Assembly (NCBI RefSeq): GCF_000962805.1
Contig: NZ_JZTW01000001.1
Coordinates: 558,001 to 622,000 of the forward strand
DNA: 64,000 nucleotides
Reading direction: 5' to 3'
Source of the DNA: Pseudarthrobacter chlorophenolicus
Lineage (GTDB): Bacteria > Actinomycetota > Actinomycetes > Actinomycetales > Micrococcaceae
Shown here: positions 7,408-16,494 of the stretch, one piece after another
Numbering within the stretch: position 1 is the stretch's first letter
Layout: each line of letters opens with the position of its first letter
Notes under the pieces: model-generated
Databases searched by the model: none
What the model was told of the DNA's origin: nothing
What the model saw: the letters and a program-made list of their open reading frames with translations, nothing else
Made by a program: the position numbers and the translations under genes

Positions 7408-8646
7408 ATGACGGTCTTCAGCGAACTGCGGATGCGCCCCGCCACGGCGTCCGGCTGGAACGCCTCAACCACTGCCCGGCTGGTGATCTCCGGCGCCGTG
7501 ATCTTCGCTCTGCTGGTGGGGGCCAACCTCGCCACGCCGCTGTACCCGCTGCTGCAGGCATCGCTGGGACTTTCGGCGCTGGACGTCACGGCAGCGTTCG
7601 CCAGCTACGTCCTGGCACTCGTGGCCACCCTGATGCTGGCCGGGCACTGGTCGGACCACATCGGCCGCAGGGCCGCGCTGCTCCTGGCTGTGCTGGGCGG
7701 CCTCGCCGGCAACCTTGTCTTTGCCGAGGCCCACACCCTGGCAGGGCTGTGCGCGGGCCGTGCCCTGCAGGGGATCGCCGTCGCGCTGGCAACGGGCGCC
7801 AGCGCCGCCGCCCTGCGCGAACTGCTGCCCTCCCGCCCGGAGTGGGCGTCGCGCTTCACGCTGCTGGCTTCCTCCGGGGGAGTCGCTGCGGGGCCGGCCA
7901 TCGGCGGCTTGCTGTCCCTGCTGCCGGGTGCCACCACGGCACCCTACGGCGTGCATTCTGTGGTCCTCGCCGGCTTGCTGGTACCGCTCTTCCTCATCCG
8001 CGCACGCCCGGCAATTGCTATTCCGGCCGTGTCCCGTCCGCTCCAGGTTCTTGCCCCCCGCCGTCCGGCGGTGTCCCGGAATGCGCGGGGAGCTTTCTGG
8101 CTGGCCTCCGGCGTGGGGTTCCTGAGTTTCGCCGTGTTTGGGTTTTCCCTATCCCTGGCGCCGGGGTACTTCGCTGGGGTCCTGGGGACTGACTCCCGGC
8201 CCCTGATCGGTGTCCTCGCCGGGTTGCCGCTGGCGGCCTCGGCCTTCAGCCAGTTGCTCACGGTGCGTGGCCGGTTTGTTGTTCCGGCGGGCCTGGCCGT
8301 CCTGGGCGCCTCCGTTGTCCTGCTGGGGACGGCCGGGGCCATGCACAGCCCGCTGCTGCTGGTGGCCGCCTGCGTGGCCGCAGGGATGGGGCAGGGGCTG
8401 GCTTTCCGCATGGTCTTCAATGACGTTGCGGGCAAGGTAGAGCCCGCCCGCCATGCCCAGGTGATCAGCACGGTTTACGTCATCACGTATCTGGGCAGCG
8501 CTGTCCCGGTCCTGGGCCTGGGATGGGCGTCGGGAGTGGTGGGACAGCCCGCGGCGGTGCTCGGCTTCGTTGTGGTGTGCGGCGCAGCGGCGCTGGCGCT
8601 GGCCGGCCTTACGCTGGAGCGGGCGTTGCGCGGCCGGCACGCCTGA
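7408..8646 (+). CDS. MFS transporter
   Basis: 412 residues with about twelve membrane helices. The MFS motif A appears as GHWSDHIGRRAALL after the second helix. The start chosen is ATG at 7408, 7 bases after CGGAGG; an in-frame extension upstream reads through low-quality sequence in the intergenic region. Substrate is unknown. Regulators of the Lrp class stand on both sides (6755-7258 divergent, 8660-9163 convergent), suggesting an amino-acid-type ligand or efflux role, but that is inference. Confidence 0.85.
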   Translation: MTVFSELRMRPATASGWNASTTARLVISGAVIFALLVGANLATPLYPLLQASLGLSALDVTAAFASYVLALVATLMLAGHWSDHIGRRAALLLAVLGGLAGNLVFAEAHTLAGLCAGRALQGIAVALATGASAAALRELLPSRPEWASRFTLLASSGGVAAGPAIGGLLSLLPGATTAPYGVHSVVLAGLLVPLFLIRARPAIAIPAVSRPLQVLAPRRPAVSRNARGAFWLASGVGFLSFAVFGFSLSLAPGYFAGVLGTDSRPLIGVLAGLPLAASAFSQLLTVRGRFVVPAGLAVLGASVVLLGTAGAMHSPLLLVAACVAAGMGQGLAFRMVFNDVAGKVEPARHAQVISTVYVITYLGSAVPVLGLGWASGVVGQPAAVLGFVVVCGAAALALAGLTLERALRGRHA

Positions 8647-8659
8647 CGGCTGTGACCCG

Positions 8660-9163
8660 TCAGGCGGGCAGCGGCCCGTGGTTGCCCTGAATGTGTTCAA
8701 AAACCAGGGTGGTTTCGGTGTGGCCCACCACGGGGTCGGTGGCCAGGTTGTCGAGGACCCAGTCACGGAGGTCCTCGGTGCTGCCGACGGCGATATGCAG
8801 CAGGTAATCCACCGAACCTGAGGTGTGGAAGGTGGACAGTACGGCCGGCAGGTGCGGGACGCGTGCGGTAAAACGGTCGATCTGGTCCCGGTCGTGGGCG
8901 CGTAACCGGACAGCCACCAGTGCCTGCACGGACCTGCCGATGGCCGAAAGGCTCAGCTTGGCTTCATAGCCCTGGACGATACCGCGTTCGGAAAGCGCCC
9001 GGGTGCGCATCAGGGCAGTGGACGGTGCGATGCCCACCATTTCGGCGAGCTGCTTGTTCGAGATCCGCGCGTCAGCCACCAGCGCTGCAAGGAGGCGCTC
9101 GTCGATGGCATCCAGCGGTTCCAGGTGTGCTCCGGGCCTGGGCTGCCGGGGATTCATGCTCAC
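8660..9163 (-). CDS. Lrp/AsnC-family transcriptional regulator
   Basis: 167 residues from a GTG; GGAAGGAA sits 6 bases upstream, a better fit than the ATG two codons later or the longer in-frame start at 9190. HTH: LDAIDERLLAALVADARISN then GIAPSTALMRTRALSERG. The effector domain follows (ALVAVRLRAHDRDQID, and TSGSVDYLLHIAV, a typical RAM strand). It converges on the MFS gene with 13 bases between the stops. Regulon unknown. Confidence 0.88.
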   Translation of the reverse strand: MSMNPRQPRPGAHLEPLDAIDERLLAALVADARISNKQLAEMVGIAPSTALMRTRALSERGIVQGYEAKLSLSAIGRSVQALVAVRLRAHDRDQIDRFTARVPHLPAVLSTFHTSGSVDYLLHIAVGSTEDLRDWVLDNLATDPVVGHTETTLVFEHIQGNHGPLPA

Positions 9164-9313
9164 TACGGGTTCCTTCCAACGGTCCTGCATTCATCCTAGA
9201 CCGCCGGAACCGCCCTCCCGGGCCGTACAGGGCCCGTCAGGCCGAATTTGTGCACTCCCATCAGTTCATGCAGATGACTTAATTCGTTGCCCAGTCAGGC
9301 GCCCGGAGTGCGC

Positions 9314-10558
9314 TCAGGACGTCCCGGGCTCGCGCCGGGGATGGACGACGGCGACAATCGCCGCCGTGAAGCAGGCCAGCAGCATGACGGCCGCTGCCAG
9401 GGCGTTCCAGCCCAGGGACTGGAACAGCAGGCCGCCGGCCCAGCCGAGCACGCTGGAGCCCAGGTAGTAGGCCAGGTTGTACAACGATGCCGCCTGGGCC
9501 CGGCCCGATATGGCAATGGCCCCCGTCCACCCGGCGCCGATGCTGTGGGCCGCGAAGAAGCCGCCGGTGAAGACCACCAGGCCGGCCAGGATCAGGGCCA
9601 GGGACTGCGTCAGTGTCAGGGCAAGCCCGCCCACAGCCAGCGCCAGGCCCGCTAAGAGGACGGACCGGCGGCCGAAGCGCATGGTCAACCCGGCTGCCCA
9701 GCGGGAAGTGACGGTTCCGGACAGGTAGGCAAGGAAAATCAGGCTGATCAGGGTCGCCGGCAGGGTGAACGGCTCGCCGGACAGCCGGAACCCCAGGTAG
9801 TTGTAGACAGCCACGAAGCCGCCCATCATGAGGAACGCCTGGAGGTAGAGGGCCAACAGGCGGCCGTGGCGCACATGCCCGGCAAGCATCCTGAAGGCCC
9901 CGCGCAGGCCGGTGCCCCCGGATGCCACGAAGCCCCGCGCTTTAGGCACCAGCAGCAGGAAGGCGACAGCTGCCAGCGTGGCCAGGACCGACACCGCCAG
10001 GGCGGCGGCGCGCCAGCCCCACAATTCCCCGGCCGGTCCTGCCACCAGCCTCCCGGCCAGGCCGCCAAGGGTGGTGCCTGCCACGTAGCTTCCGGCAGCA
10101 ACGGCGGCGTGCGCCTTGGTCACTTCCTCGTTCAGGTACGCGATGGCAATGGCCGGGATTCCGCCCAGCGCCATTCCTTCGAGCAGGCGCAGTACCAGCA
10201 GGAGCTGGAAACTGCCCGCCAGGGGGACCAGAAGGCCCAGGAGGGTGGCCACGCAGATTCCCCACGTCATGGCACGGACCCTGCCGATCCTGTCGGCGAG
10301 GAAAGACCAGGGGATGACCGTGACGGCAAGTCCCACGGTGGCCAGCGAGATGGTCAGCGCGGCCTCGGCTGCGCTGATCTGCAGATCGGAGGCAATCAGG
10401 GGCAGCACTGCCTGCGTGGAGTAAAGCTGGGCGAACGTGGCAACACCGGCGAAGGACAGGCCGGCGAGGATCCTCGCGTAAGCGGCGGACCCCTTCGCAT
10501 GCCCGGTCCAGCGCGGCGGCGAGGCGTGCGTGCCCGCAAGGCTGGTATTTGGTGGCAT
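9314..10558 (-). CDS. MFS transporter, YnfM/arabinose-efflux-like
   Basis: 414 residues with twelve predicted helices. Visible signatures include LYSTQAVLPLIASDLQIS in helix 1 and SFLADRIGRVRAMTWG (motif A) after helix 2. The start MPPNTS is preferred over the upstream in-frame ATG because TACGCT (10565-10570) lies exactly 6 bases before it, matching the leaderless layout seen across the window; the longer form would run into the divergent promoter. A LysR-type gene is transcribed divergently 93 bases away and probably controls it. Likely a small-molecule exporter; substrate unknown. Confidence 0.87.
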   Translation of the reverse strand: MPPNTSLAGTHASPPRWTGHAKGSAAYARILAGLSFAGVATFAQLYSTQAVLPLIASDLQISAAEAALTISLATVGLAVTVIPWSFLADRIGRVRAMTWGICVATLLGLLVPLAGSFQLLLVLRLLEGMALGGIPAIAIAYLNEEVTKAHAAVAAGSYVAGTTLGGLAGRLVAGPAGELWGWRAAALAVSVLATLAAVAFLLLVPKARGFVASGGTGLRGAFRMLAGHVRHGRLLALYLQAFLMMGGFVAVYNYLGFRLSGEPFTLPATLISLIFLAYLSGTVTSRWAAGLTMRFGRRSVLLAGLALAVGGLALTLTQSLALILAGLVVFTGGFFAAHSIGAGWTGAIAISGRAQAASLYNLAYYLGSSVLGWAGGLLFQSLGWNALAAAVMLLACFTAAIVAVVHPRREPGTS

Positions 10559-10651
10559 GGGGTAAGCGTAGCCCCGGGCCAATAGATGCTTCCAATGCAT
10601 TATTCATGCCAGACTCATAGCATTATCAGATGATTTTGGAGGGCGGGGCTG
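10559..10651. promoter_or_regulatory. Divergent MFS / LysR regulatory region
   Basis: This 93-base spacer is more A/T-rich than its flanks and contains AATGCATT (a palindrome), two GCATTAT words and several ATG/CAT half-sites, compatible with a LysR-type T-N11-A box. The exact operator cannot be fixed by eye. Confidence 0.4.
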
Positions 10652-11629
10652 ATGGAACCGGACCGAAAACAACTCGTGCAGCTGCTTCCGCTCCTCCCCG
10701 TGCTGGCCGAACTGGGCCGCACGGAGCACATCACCGGGACAGCGGAAGTCCTGGGAGTACCCCAGTCCACGGTAAGCCGGGCCATCGCCCGGGCCAGCGC
10801 CGTCGTCGGAACCGAACTCCTGGTCCGCGACGGACGGGGAGTCCGCCTTACCCCGGCCGCGCGGACGCTCCTGCCCTACATCGAGACCGCCCTGGAGGAG
10901 TTCCGGACGGGTTTGGACGTGGTGCGCAATGAGTCGGATGTGGCCCGGGGCAGGATCGCGGTGTCGTTCCAGCACACCTTCGGCGAGGGGACACTGCCCC
11001 TGCTCATCAGCGCCTTCCGCAGCAGGCACCCGGGAGCAGCCTTTACGCTGAGCCAGGGCGCCCGGAACGCCTGCCTCGACGAGCTGGCGTCCGGCGAGTC
11101 CGACCTCGCCCTCACCGCCCCGGCAGCATCTGCCGGCCGCCACCTGGAATCGGCGCCGCTCTACCGGGAGCCGCTGCGCCTCGTGGTGCACCATACCCAC
11201 CGCCTCGCCGGCAGGCCGACGGCGGACCTTGCTGACATCAGGACGGAACCATTCGTGGCCCTCGGCTCCGGATACGGGTTGCGGTCCCTGACTGACGCGC
11301 TGTTCAAAGAAGCGGGCTACCGGCCCCGGATAGCCTTCGAAAGCCAGGACTCCCACACGGTCCGTGGCCTCGTCTCGGCCGGGCTCGGCGTCAGCATCCT
11401 GCCGCCGGGCGGTGACGCCCCCGGCCGTACCGTCAGTCCCGAGACCGGCAACCTCGGCTGGGTGGAGGTACCGCTGGGCTCGGCGCTCGCCGTCCGCGAA
11501 GTGGGCCTGTCCTGGCGCAGGGCGAAGGCCGACGCCGAACCTGCGTCCGTGCGCCTGTTCCGGGAGATGGTGGTGACCGAAGGCCCCCGGCTGCTGGCCG
11601 GCCTGGTCAGGCACCGCACGGAGCACTGA
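10652..11629 (+). CDS. LysR-family transcriptional regulator
   Basis: 325 residues, family-typical. The winged HTH spans about residues 20-70 (TAEVLGVPQSTVSRAIARAS, then LLVRDGRGVRLTPAART) and the periplasmic-binding-like effector domain follows from about residue 95 (GRIAVSFQHTFGEGTLPLL). GGAGGGCGGGGCTG precedes the ATG. Divergent from the MFS exporter at 9314-10558, the standard arrangement for a LysR protein that regulates its neighbour and itself. Confidence 0.9.
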   Translation: MEPDRKQLVQLLPLLPVLAELGRTEHITGTAEVLGVPQSTVSRAIARASAVVGTELLVRDGRGVRLTPAARTLLPYIETALEEFRTGLDVVRNESDVARGRIAVSFQHTFGEGTLPLLISAFRSRHPGAAFTLSQGARNACLDELASGESDLALTAPAASAGRHLESAPLYREPLRLVVHHTHRLAGRPTADLADIRTEPFVALGSGYGLRSLTDALFKEAGYRPRIAFESQDSHTVRGLVSAGLGVSILPPGGDAPGRTVSPETGNLGWVEVPLGSALAVREVGLSWRRAKADAEPASVRLFREMVVTEGPRLLAGLVRHRTEH

Positions 11630-11699
11630 CAGCAGCGGCACTGACATTCAGGCATGCCGCAGCAGCCTCGCCATCCACTCCGGACAGTAGTCTTGTGAC

Positions 11700-12650
11700 G
11701 TGCAAAACAGTGAACAACCCCCACCCGCTCCCGTCCAGGACTCCGGTGCACCCGGAGCTGGCCCGCTGGCAGGCATCATCATCGGCCTCGATATCGGCGG
11801 CACCAAGACGCGCGGAATCCGGTTCGAAGACGGGATTCCGGCTGCAGACGAGTCCGTGGGAAGCTCCAACGTCCAGAACGTCAGCCGCGACGAGGCTGCA
11901 CGCAACATTGCCGAGCTTTTCGCCCGGATCGGTGAGGGCCCGGTGTCCCGCGTCTACGCCGGCTCCGGCGGCATCGATACGGATCAGGATGCCGAAGCCC
12001 TGGCCGCCCTGATCCGGCCACACGTTCCCGGCGCCGTGGTCACGGTGGTGCACGATTCCCGCCTGCTGCTGGCAGCCGGACGCGCCCGCACCGGCGTGGC
12101 CGTCATCGCGGGAACAGGCTCGGCAGCGTGGGGTAAGAACGCCGATGGAGGCGAGGCCCGTGCCGGAGGGTGGGGTTACCTGCTCGGTGACGAAGGCAGC
12201 GGATACTGGCTGGGCCGCGAAGCGGTCCGCCACAGCCTCCGCCGGATGGACCAGGGGCTGGCTGTGGATCCGCTCACCGCAGCCCTGCTGGAGTCCTGCG
12301 GAGTGGACCACCCCAACCGGCTCATTGCCTTGTTCCACTCACCGGACACCGGCCGCAGGTTCTGGGCCCAGCAGGCCAGGCATGTGGTGGAGGCTGCAGC
12401 CCGGGGGCACCAGGAAAGCCGGGACATGATCGACCAGGCCGGCAAGGACCTTGCGGGCATGGCCCTCCAGGTCCTCCGCCAGCTCGGAATCAACGGTCCG
12501 GTCATCCTCGGCAGCGGCCTGGGCATGAACGTGGTTCCCCTGCAGGAGGCCTTCCGGCGCCACCTCGCTGATGGCGGCGCGGCTGACGTCAGGGTGCTGG
12601 ACCAGGAACCTGTTTTCGGGGTACTCCAGCTGGTGGCCGAGCCCTCCTGA
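11700..12650 (+). CDS. BadF/BadG-type ATPase, N-acetylglucosamine-kinase-like
   Basis: 316 residues of the ASKHA (actin-like) fold. Phosphate-1 motif IIIGLDIGGTKTRGIRF (about residues 26-42), phosphate-2 region VAVIAGTGSAAWG (about 134-146), then GGWGYLLGDEGSGYWLGREA, and the adenosine motif VILGSGLGMN near residue 265. This pattern is that of eukaryote-like GlcNAc kinases and bacterial amino-sugar kinases. The GTG has TAGTCT 6 bases upstream (11688-11693) and no Shine-Dalgarno. Not linked to a sugar transporter here, so the physiological substrate (perhaps glucosamine or GlcNAc from wall turnover) is a guess. Confidence 0.8.
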   Translation: MQNSEQPPPAPVQDSGAPGAGPLAGIIIGLDIGGTKTRGIRFEDGIPAADESVGSSNVQNVSRDEAARNIAELFARIGEGPVSRVYAGSGGIDTDQDAEALAALIRPHVPGAVVTVVHDSRLLLAAGRARTGVAVIAGTGSAAWGKNADGGEARAGGWGYLLGDEGSGYWLGREAVRHSLRRMDQGLAVDPLTAALLESCGVDHPNRLIALFHSPDTGRRFWAQQARHVVEAAARGHQESRDMIDQAGKDLAGMALQVLRQLGINGPVILGSGLGMNVVPLQEAFRRHLADGGAADVRVLDQEPVFGVLQLVAEPS

Positions 12651-12681
12651 CGGACCGGACCGCGAGACGGGCCCGGCGTCG

Positions 12682-13701
12682 TCAGTCCCGGACGGTCCGC
12701 TTGCGGGGCGTGAGCCGGACGCCGGGAAGCGGCGGCGCCGGTATCCGGCCGGCTTCGGCGCCGGCGTCCGGACCGTGGCCCGGAACCAGCCCGTAGCGTG
12801 CGGCCGCCGCGTGGGCACCGGCCAGGCCTGCCTGCGCTTCCCAGTCCCCGCGGGCCTGTTCCACCTCGTCATGGGTGCGGCCCACAAAGTTCCACCACAT
12901 CAGCAGTTCCTCCCGGAATGGCTCCCCGCCGACCAGCAGGAACCGGGTGCCCGGGTCTGCCTGCAGCCGAAGCTCCTCCCGGCCTGTCCCCAGGTAGCCC
13001 AGCGGCCCAGGCGGAAGCTCCTGCCCGTCCAGGCGCAGCCCGCCGTCGAGCACCAGGATGCCGTGTTCGAACCCGGGATCCAGCGGCAGCACGGCATCGC
13101 CGTCGCACCGGACGTCCGCCCCAACAATGGGTGAGAACATCGTGGCAGGCGACGCCACGCCGTCGAACGTCCCCACCATGACGGTGGCGGTGAAACCGGC
13201 GCCGGTGGCCAGCGGCAACTCCCGGTGCTGTTCGAAGGCCGGCGCGCAGTGCCGGTCGGCGTCGGGAAGCGCCACCCACAACTGGAGGCCGCGCTGTACC
13301 GGCAGGACGCCGTCCTGCGGCAGGACCGCGAATTCCGAGTGGGCCACGCCGTGGCCCGCCGTCATGATGTTCAGTTCACCGGGCCGGACCACCACGTCGC
13401 TGCCCACGCTGTCGCGGTGCCGGATGTTTCCGGCGAGCGGCCAGGTCACCGTCTGCAGCCCGATGTGCGGGTGCGGCAGGACGGACATCGCCGTCCGGTC
13501 CGGGCCGAAACTGTCCAGGAAGCACCAGGCGCCAATCGTCGGCAGGCCGCGTTGGGGGAGGGTCCGCCGGACGTTCATGGCACGCACCCCGCCGAGCGGG
13601 ACTTCCCGCTCAGGCCATAGCTGCAGGCACGGGCCGGAGGGACCCTCTGCGGCGGCCGGGGGACAGACTTCCTGCTGCGGCGATACTTCCAAGTTGGTCA
13701 C
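12682..13701 (-). CDS. Pirin family protein
   Basis: 339 residues, bicupin. The metal-site ligands of human pirin are conserved: HPH at residues 77-79 and HSE at 121-123, with HRDS between. Bacterial pirins are iron-binding proteins, some with quercetinase activity, others modulating pyruvate dehydrogenase; the role here cannot be told. The GTG start has TAAAGT 6 bases upstream (13708-13713), the leaderless pattern, with GGGAGG jammed directly against the GTG and therefore too close to act as a ribosome-binding site. Confidence 0.88.
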   Translation of the reverse strand: MTNLEVSPQQEVCPPAAAEGPSGPCLQLWPEREVPLGGVRAMNVRRTLPQRGLPTIGAWCFLDSFGPDRTAMSVLPHPHIGLQTVTWPLAGNIRHRDSVGSDVVVRPGELNIMTAGHGVAHSEFAVLPQDGVLPVQRGLQLWVALPDADRHCAPAFEQHRELPLATGAGFTATVMVGTFDGVASPATMFSPIVGADVRCDGDAVLPLDPGFEHGILVLDGGLRLDGQELPPGPLGYLGTGREELRLQADPGTRFLLVGGEPFREELLMWWNFVGRTHDEVEQARGDWEAQAGLAGAHAAAARYGLVPGHGPDAGAEAGRIPAPPLPGVRLTPRKRTVRD

Positions 13702-13919
13702 CCTCCCACTTTAGGGCCGTGGCGTGTTGCCGTGCGGCGGAATGGGCCCATCCGGACCGCAAGCGGCTGCGAATGGTCACAGTAGGGATTCCATTGTCCG
13801 GATCCGTGCCGCAAACTGCTGTGCGCCGGGCCGGCTTGGGCTACCGTAACTATCAGCGTGCTGATGACCATGTCACGTCGCTTTCAGTGGCATCCGAGCA
13901 GAACAGGTAAGTCCGCACC

Positions 13920-15020
13920 ATGGACACATCGATGATCGAATTCCAGAACGTGACCAAGGAGTACCAGGGCGGGCAGCCTGCAGTGGACGGCTTGACCATG
14001 TCCATCCGCAAAGGCTCCATCACGGTCTTCGTGGGGCCCTCCGGCTGCGGCAAGACCACGTCGCTGCGCATGATCAACCGGATGGTGGAGCCCACCTCCG
14101 GAGTGATCACCGTGGACGGAAAGGACGTCACGTCAGCGCCTGCCGCCGAACTGCGGCGTTCCATGGGCTACGTCATGCAGTCCGCGGGGTTGTTGCCGCA
14201 CCGCTCGGTGCTGGACAACATTGCCACCGTTCCGAGGCTGAACGGCGTCCCGAAAGCCAACGCCCGCAAGCGCGCTGAAGAACTTCTCGACGTCGTGGGC
14301 CTTGCCCGGTCCCTTGGGAAGAGATATCCCGCCCAGCTGTCCGGCGGCCAGCAGCAGCGTGTCGGTGTGGCGCGCGCCCTGGCGGCCGACCCGCCGGTCC
14401 TGCTCATGGACGAGCCGTTCAGCGCCGTGGACCCCGTGGTCCGGGAAGAACTGCAGCAGGAACTCCTCCGTCTCCAGAAGGACCTGGCCAAGACCATCGT
14501 CTTCGTTACCCACGACATCGATGAGGCCACAGTGCTGGGCGACATGGTCGCCGTCTTCGCTGTCGGCGGGAAACTGGCGCAATACGCCACACCGGAGGAG
14601 ATCCTGCGGGCACCGGCCAACGACTTCGTTGCCTCCTTCGTGGGAAGGGACCGCGGCTTCCGCCACCTCGGGTTCACCCCGTCCGACGGCGTCACCATCC
14701 ATCCGGTGCCCACGATCATCCGGGGGGCGGCCGGCAACGAGTCCGATCCCGGGGCCGCCGGCGGCTGGCAGCTGGTGGTGGATGCCGATATGCACCCCCT
14801 CGGTTGGGCGGTGCCCGGCAACGATACCGGCCTGATTCCCGGCGGTTCGCTGTTCCGTCCGGGAGAAAGCCTGCGCCGTGCCCTGGATTCGGCACTGTCC
14901 TCGCCGTCGGGCCTGGGCGTGGCCGTGGACGCCGCCGGCAAGGTACTCGGTGCCGTCCGGGGCGGTGAAGTCCTGGCCCTGATCGAAGAGGCCCGCCAGG
15001 TCAGGCAGGCAGCGCTCTGA
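13920..15020 (+). CDS. opuCA: Osmoprotectant (glycine betaine/choline-type) ABC importer ATPase
   Basis: 366 residues. Walker A GPSGCGKTTS (about 36-45), signature [16 protein letters not shown], Walker B VLLMDEPFSAVDP and the HDIDEA switch. After residue 240 the tail has only one CBS-like segment (ending LGAVRGGEVLALIEEARQ), shorter than the double CBS of OpuA/OpuCA that senses ionic strength, so osmotic gating may be reduced. First of four genes; its stop overlaps the first permease start by one base. A weak AGGTAAG precedes the ATG. Confidence 0.88.
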   Translation: MDTSMIEFQNVTKEYQGGQPAVDGLTMSIRKGSITVFVGPSGCGKTTSLRMINRMVEPTSGVITVDGKDVTSAPAAELRRSMGYVMQSAGLLPHRSVLDNIATVPRLNGVPKANARKRAEELLDVVGLARSLGKRYPAQLSGGQQQRVGVARALAADPPVLLMDEPFSAVDPVVREELQQELLRLQKDLAKTIVFVTHDIDEATVLGDMVAVFAVGGKLAQYATPEEILRAPANDFVASFVGRDRGFRHLGFTPSDGVTIHPVPTIIRGAAGNESDPGAAGGWQLVVDADMHPLGWAVPGNDTGLIPGGSLFRPGESLRRALDSALSSPSGLGVAVDAAGKVLGAVRGGEVLALIEEARQVRQAAL

Positions 15021-15751
15021 TGGAATGGTTCCTGTCCAACAGCGGCATGGTCTTCGAAAGGGCCGGGCAACACCTGGTCCTCGCCCTTGTCCCCATGGTG
15101 CTGGGGCTGGTGCTGTCCATCCCGCTGGCGCAGCTCGCGCGCAGGAACGGCGCACTGCGGTCCGTGGTGCTGACCTCGAGCTCCCTGCTGTACACCATTC
15201 CGTCGCTGGCACTGTTCATCATCCTGCCCACCATCCTGGGCACCCGGGTCCTGGACCCCCTGAACGTGGTGGTGGCCCTGACCATCTATGCGGTGGCACT
15301 GCTCGTGCGGGCTGCGCTGGACGCCTTCGACTCCGTGGACCAGGAAGTGAGCCAGGCCGCCGTCGCCATGGGATACCGGCCGCTTGCGCGGTTCCTGCAG
15401 GTGGACCTGCCGCTGTCCCTGCCCGTCATGTTTGCCGGCCTGCGGGTGGTGTCCGTCAGCAACATCTCCCTGGTCAGCGTTGCGGCGCTCCTGGGTATCG
15501 GCAACCTCGGCATGCTTTTCACTTCCGGCCTGCAAAGGGACTTCGTCACCGAGATTGTGGTGGGCATCATTGCCATCCTGGTACTGGCGCTGCTGATGGA
15601 CGCCGTCCTGGTACTGCTTGAAAGAATCCTCACGCCCTGGGAACGGGCCGGAAAGCACTCCCGGCGGAGCCTGGATGCGGATGCTGCCGATGAACCGGCA
15701 GATGCCGCGCGGCGGCTGTCGCAGCCGCAGGCCGGAGGGGGCAACGCATGA
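15020..15751 (+). CDS. opuCB: Osmoprotectant ABC importer permease 1
   Basis: 243 residues with about five to six membrane helices and the binding-protein-dependent transport motif EVSQAAVAMGYRPLARFLQV (EAA loop) that contacts the ATPase. The start shares a base with the opuCA stop and the end overlaps opuCD by four, so the unit is translationally coupled. The last 35 residues form a hydrophilic tail. Pairs with the 15748 permease to form the channel. Confidence 0.88.
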   Translation: MEWFLSNSGMVFERAGQHLVLALVPMVLGLVLSIPLAQLARRNGALRSVVLTSSSLLYTIPSLALFIILPTILGTRVLDPLNVVVALTIYAVALLVRAALDAFDSVDQEVSQAAVAMGYRPLARFLQVDLPLSLPVMFAGLRVVSVSNISLVSVAALLGIGNLGMLFTSGLQRDFVTEIVVGIIAILVLALLMDAVLVLLERILTPWERAGKHSRRSLDADAADEPADAARRLSQPQAGGGNA

Positions 15752-16494
15752 GCAACGTCTTCACCGATACCTTCGCCTGGCTCGCCGACCCCCTGCACTG
15801 GTCCGGAAGCATGGGGATCCCGGTCCGGCTGGTCGAGCACTTGCAGTACACGGGGCTGGTGATGCTGATCGCGACCGCGATTGCTGTCCCCATCGGCCTG
15901 TTCGTGGGCCACACCGGAAAAGGGCGGGTGGCGGTGGTGGCCCTGGCGGGTGCGCTGCGTGCCCTTCCCACCCTGGGCCTGCTGACGCTCTTCGTGCTGC
16001 TCGCCGGCATCGGCCTCATGCCGCCGGTGTGGGCGCTTGTGATCCTCACCGTTCCGCCACTCCTGGCGGGAACCTATGCCGGAATCTCCAGCGTGGACCG
16101 GAACGTCGTGGATGCCGCCCGCGCCATGGGCATGACGGAACTGCAGGTCCTGTTCCGGGCCGAGCTGCCCAACGCCCTGACCGTCATGTTCGGAGGGTTC
16201 CGCACGGGCGTGCTGCAGGTGGTGGCCACCGTCTCCGTGGTGGCCTACATCAACCTGGGCGGCCTGGGACGGTACCTCTTCGACGGACTGGTCCTCAGCG
16301 ACTTTCCCCAGATGCTGGGAGGCTCGTTGCTCATCGCTGCGCTCGCCATCGCCGTCGACCTCGTCCTCGCCCTGTTCCAGAGGCTCTTCCTCACAACAGG
16401 AGCCTCGCACAAGCCACGCCGCAGCCAGCAGGCCGCGGCAGATCGTACAGACCCCGTCCCTGCGGAGACTGTCCTACAAGGAGGTAAGTCATGA
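15748..16494 (+). CDS. opuCD: Osmoprotectant ABC importer permease 2
   Basis: 248 residues; EAA loop VVDAARAMGMTELQVLFRAE. Membrane segments are comparable to permease 1. ATGA overlaps upstream and downstream couple translation to its neighbours. The C-terminus carries a hydrophilic tail of about 30 residues, rich in Gln and Ala. Confidence 0.88.
   Translation: MSNVFTDTFAWLADPLHWSGSMGIPVRLVEHLQYTGLVMLIATAIAVPIGLFVGHTGKGRVAVVALAGALRALPTLGLLTLFVLLAGIGLMPPVWALVILTVPPLLAGTYAGISSVDRNVVDAARAMGMTELQVLFRAELPNALTVMFGGFRTGVLQVVATVSVVAYINLGGLGRYLFDGLVLSDFPQMLGGSLLIAALAIAVDLVLALFQRLFLTTGASHKPRRSQQAAADRTDPVPAETVLQGGKS

Noticed and set aside
13865..13875. TGACCATGTCA palindrome before the osmoprotectant operon as an operator
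   Set aside because: Only 4-base arms; too short to separate from chance without conservation data.
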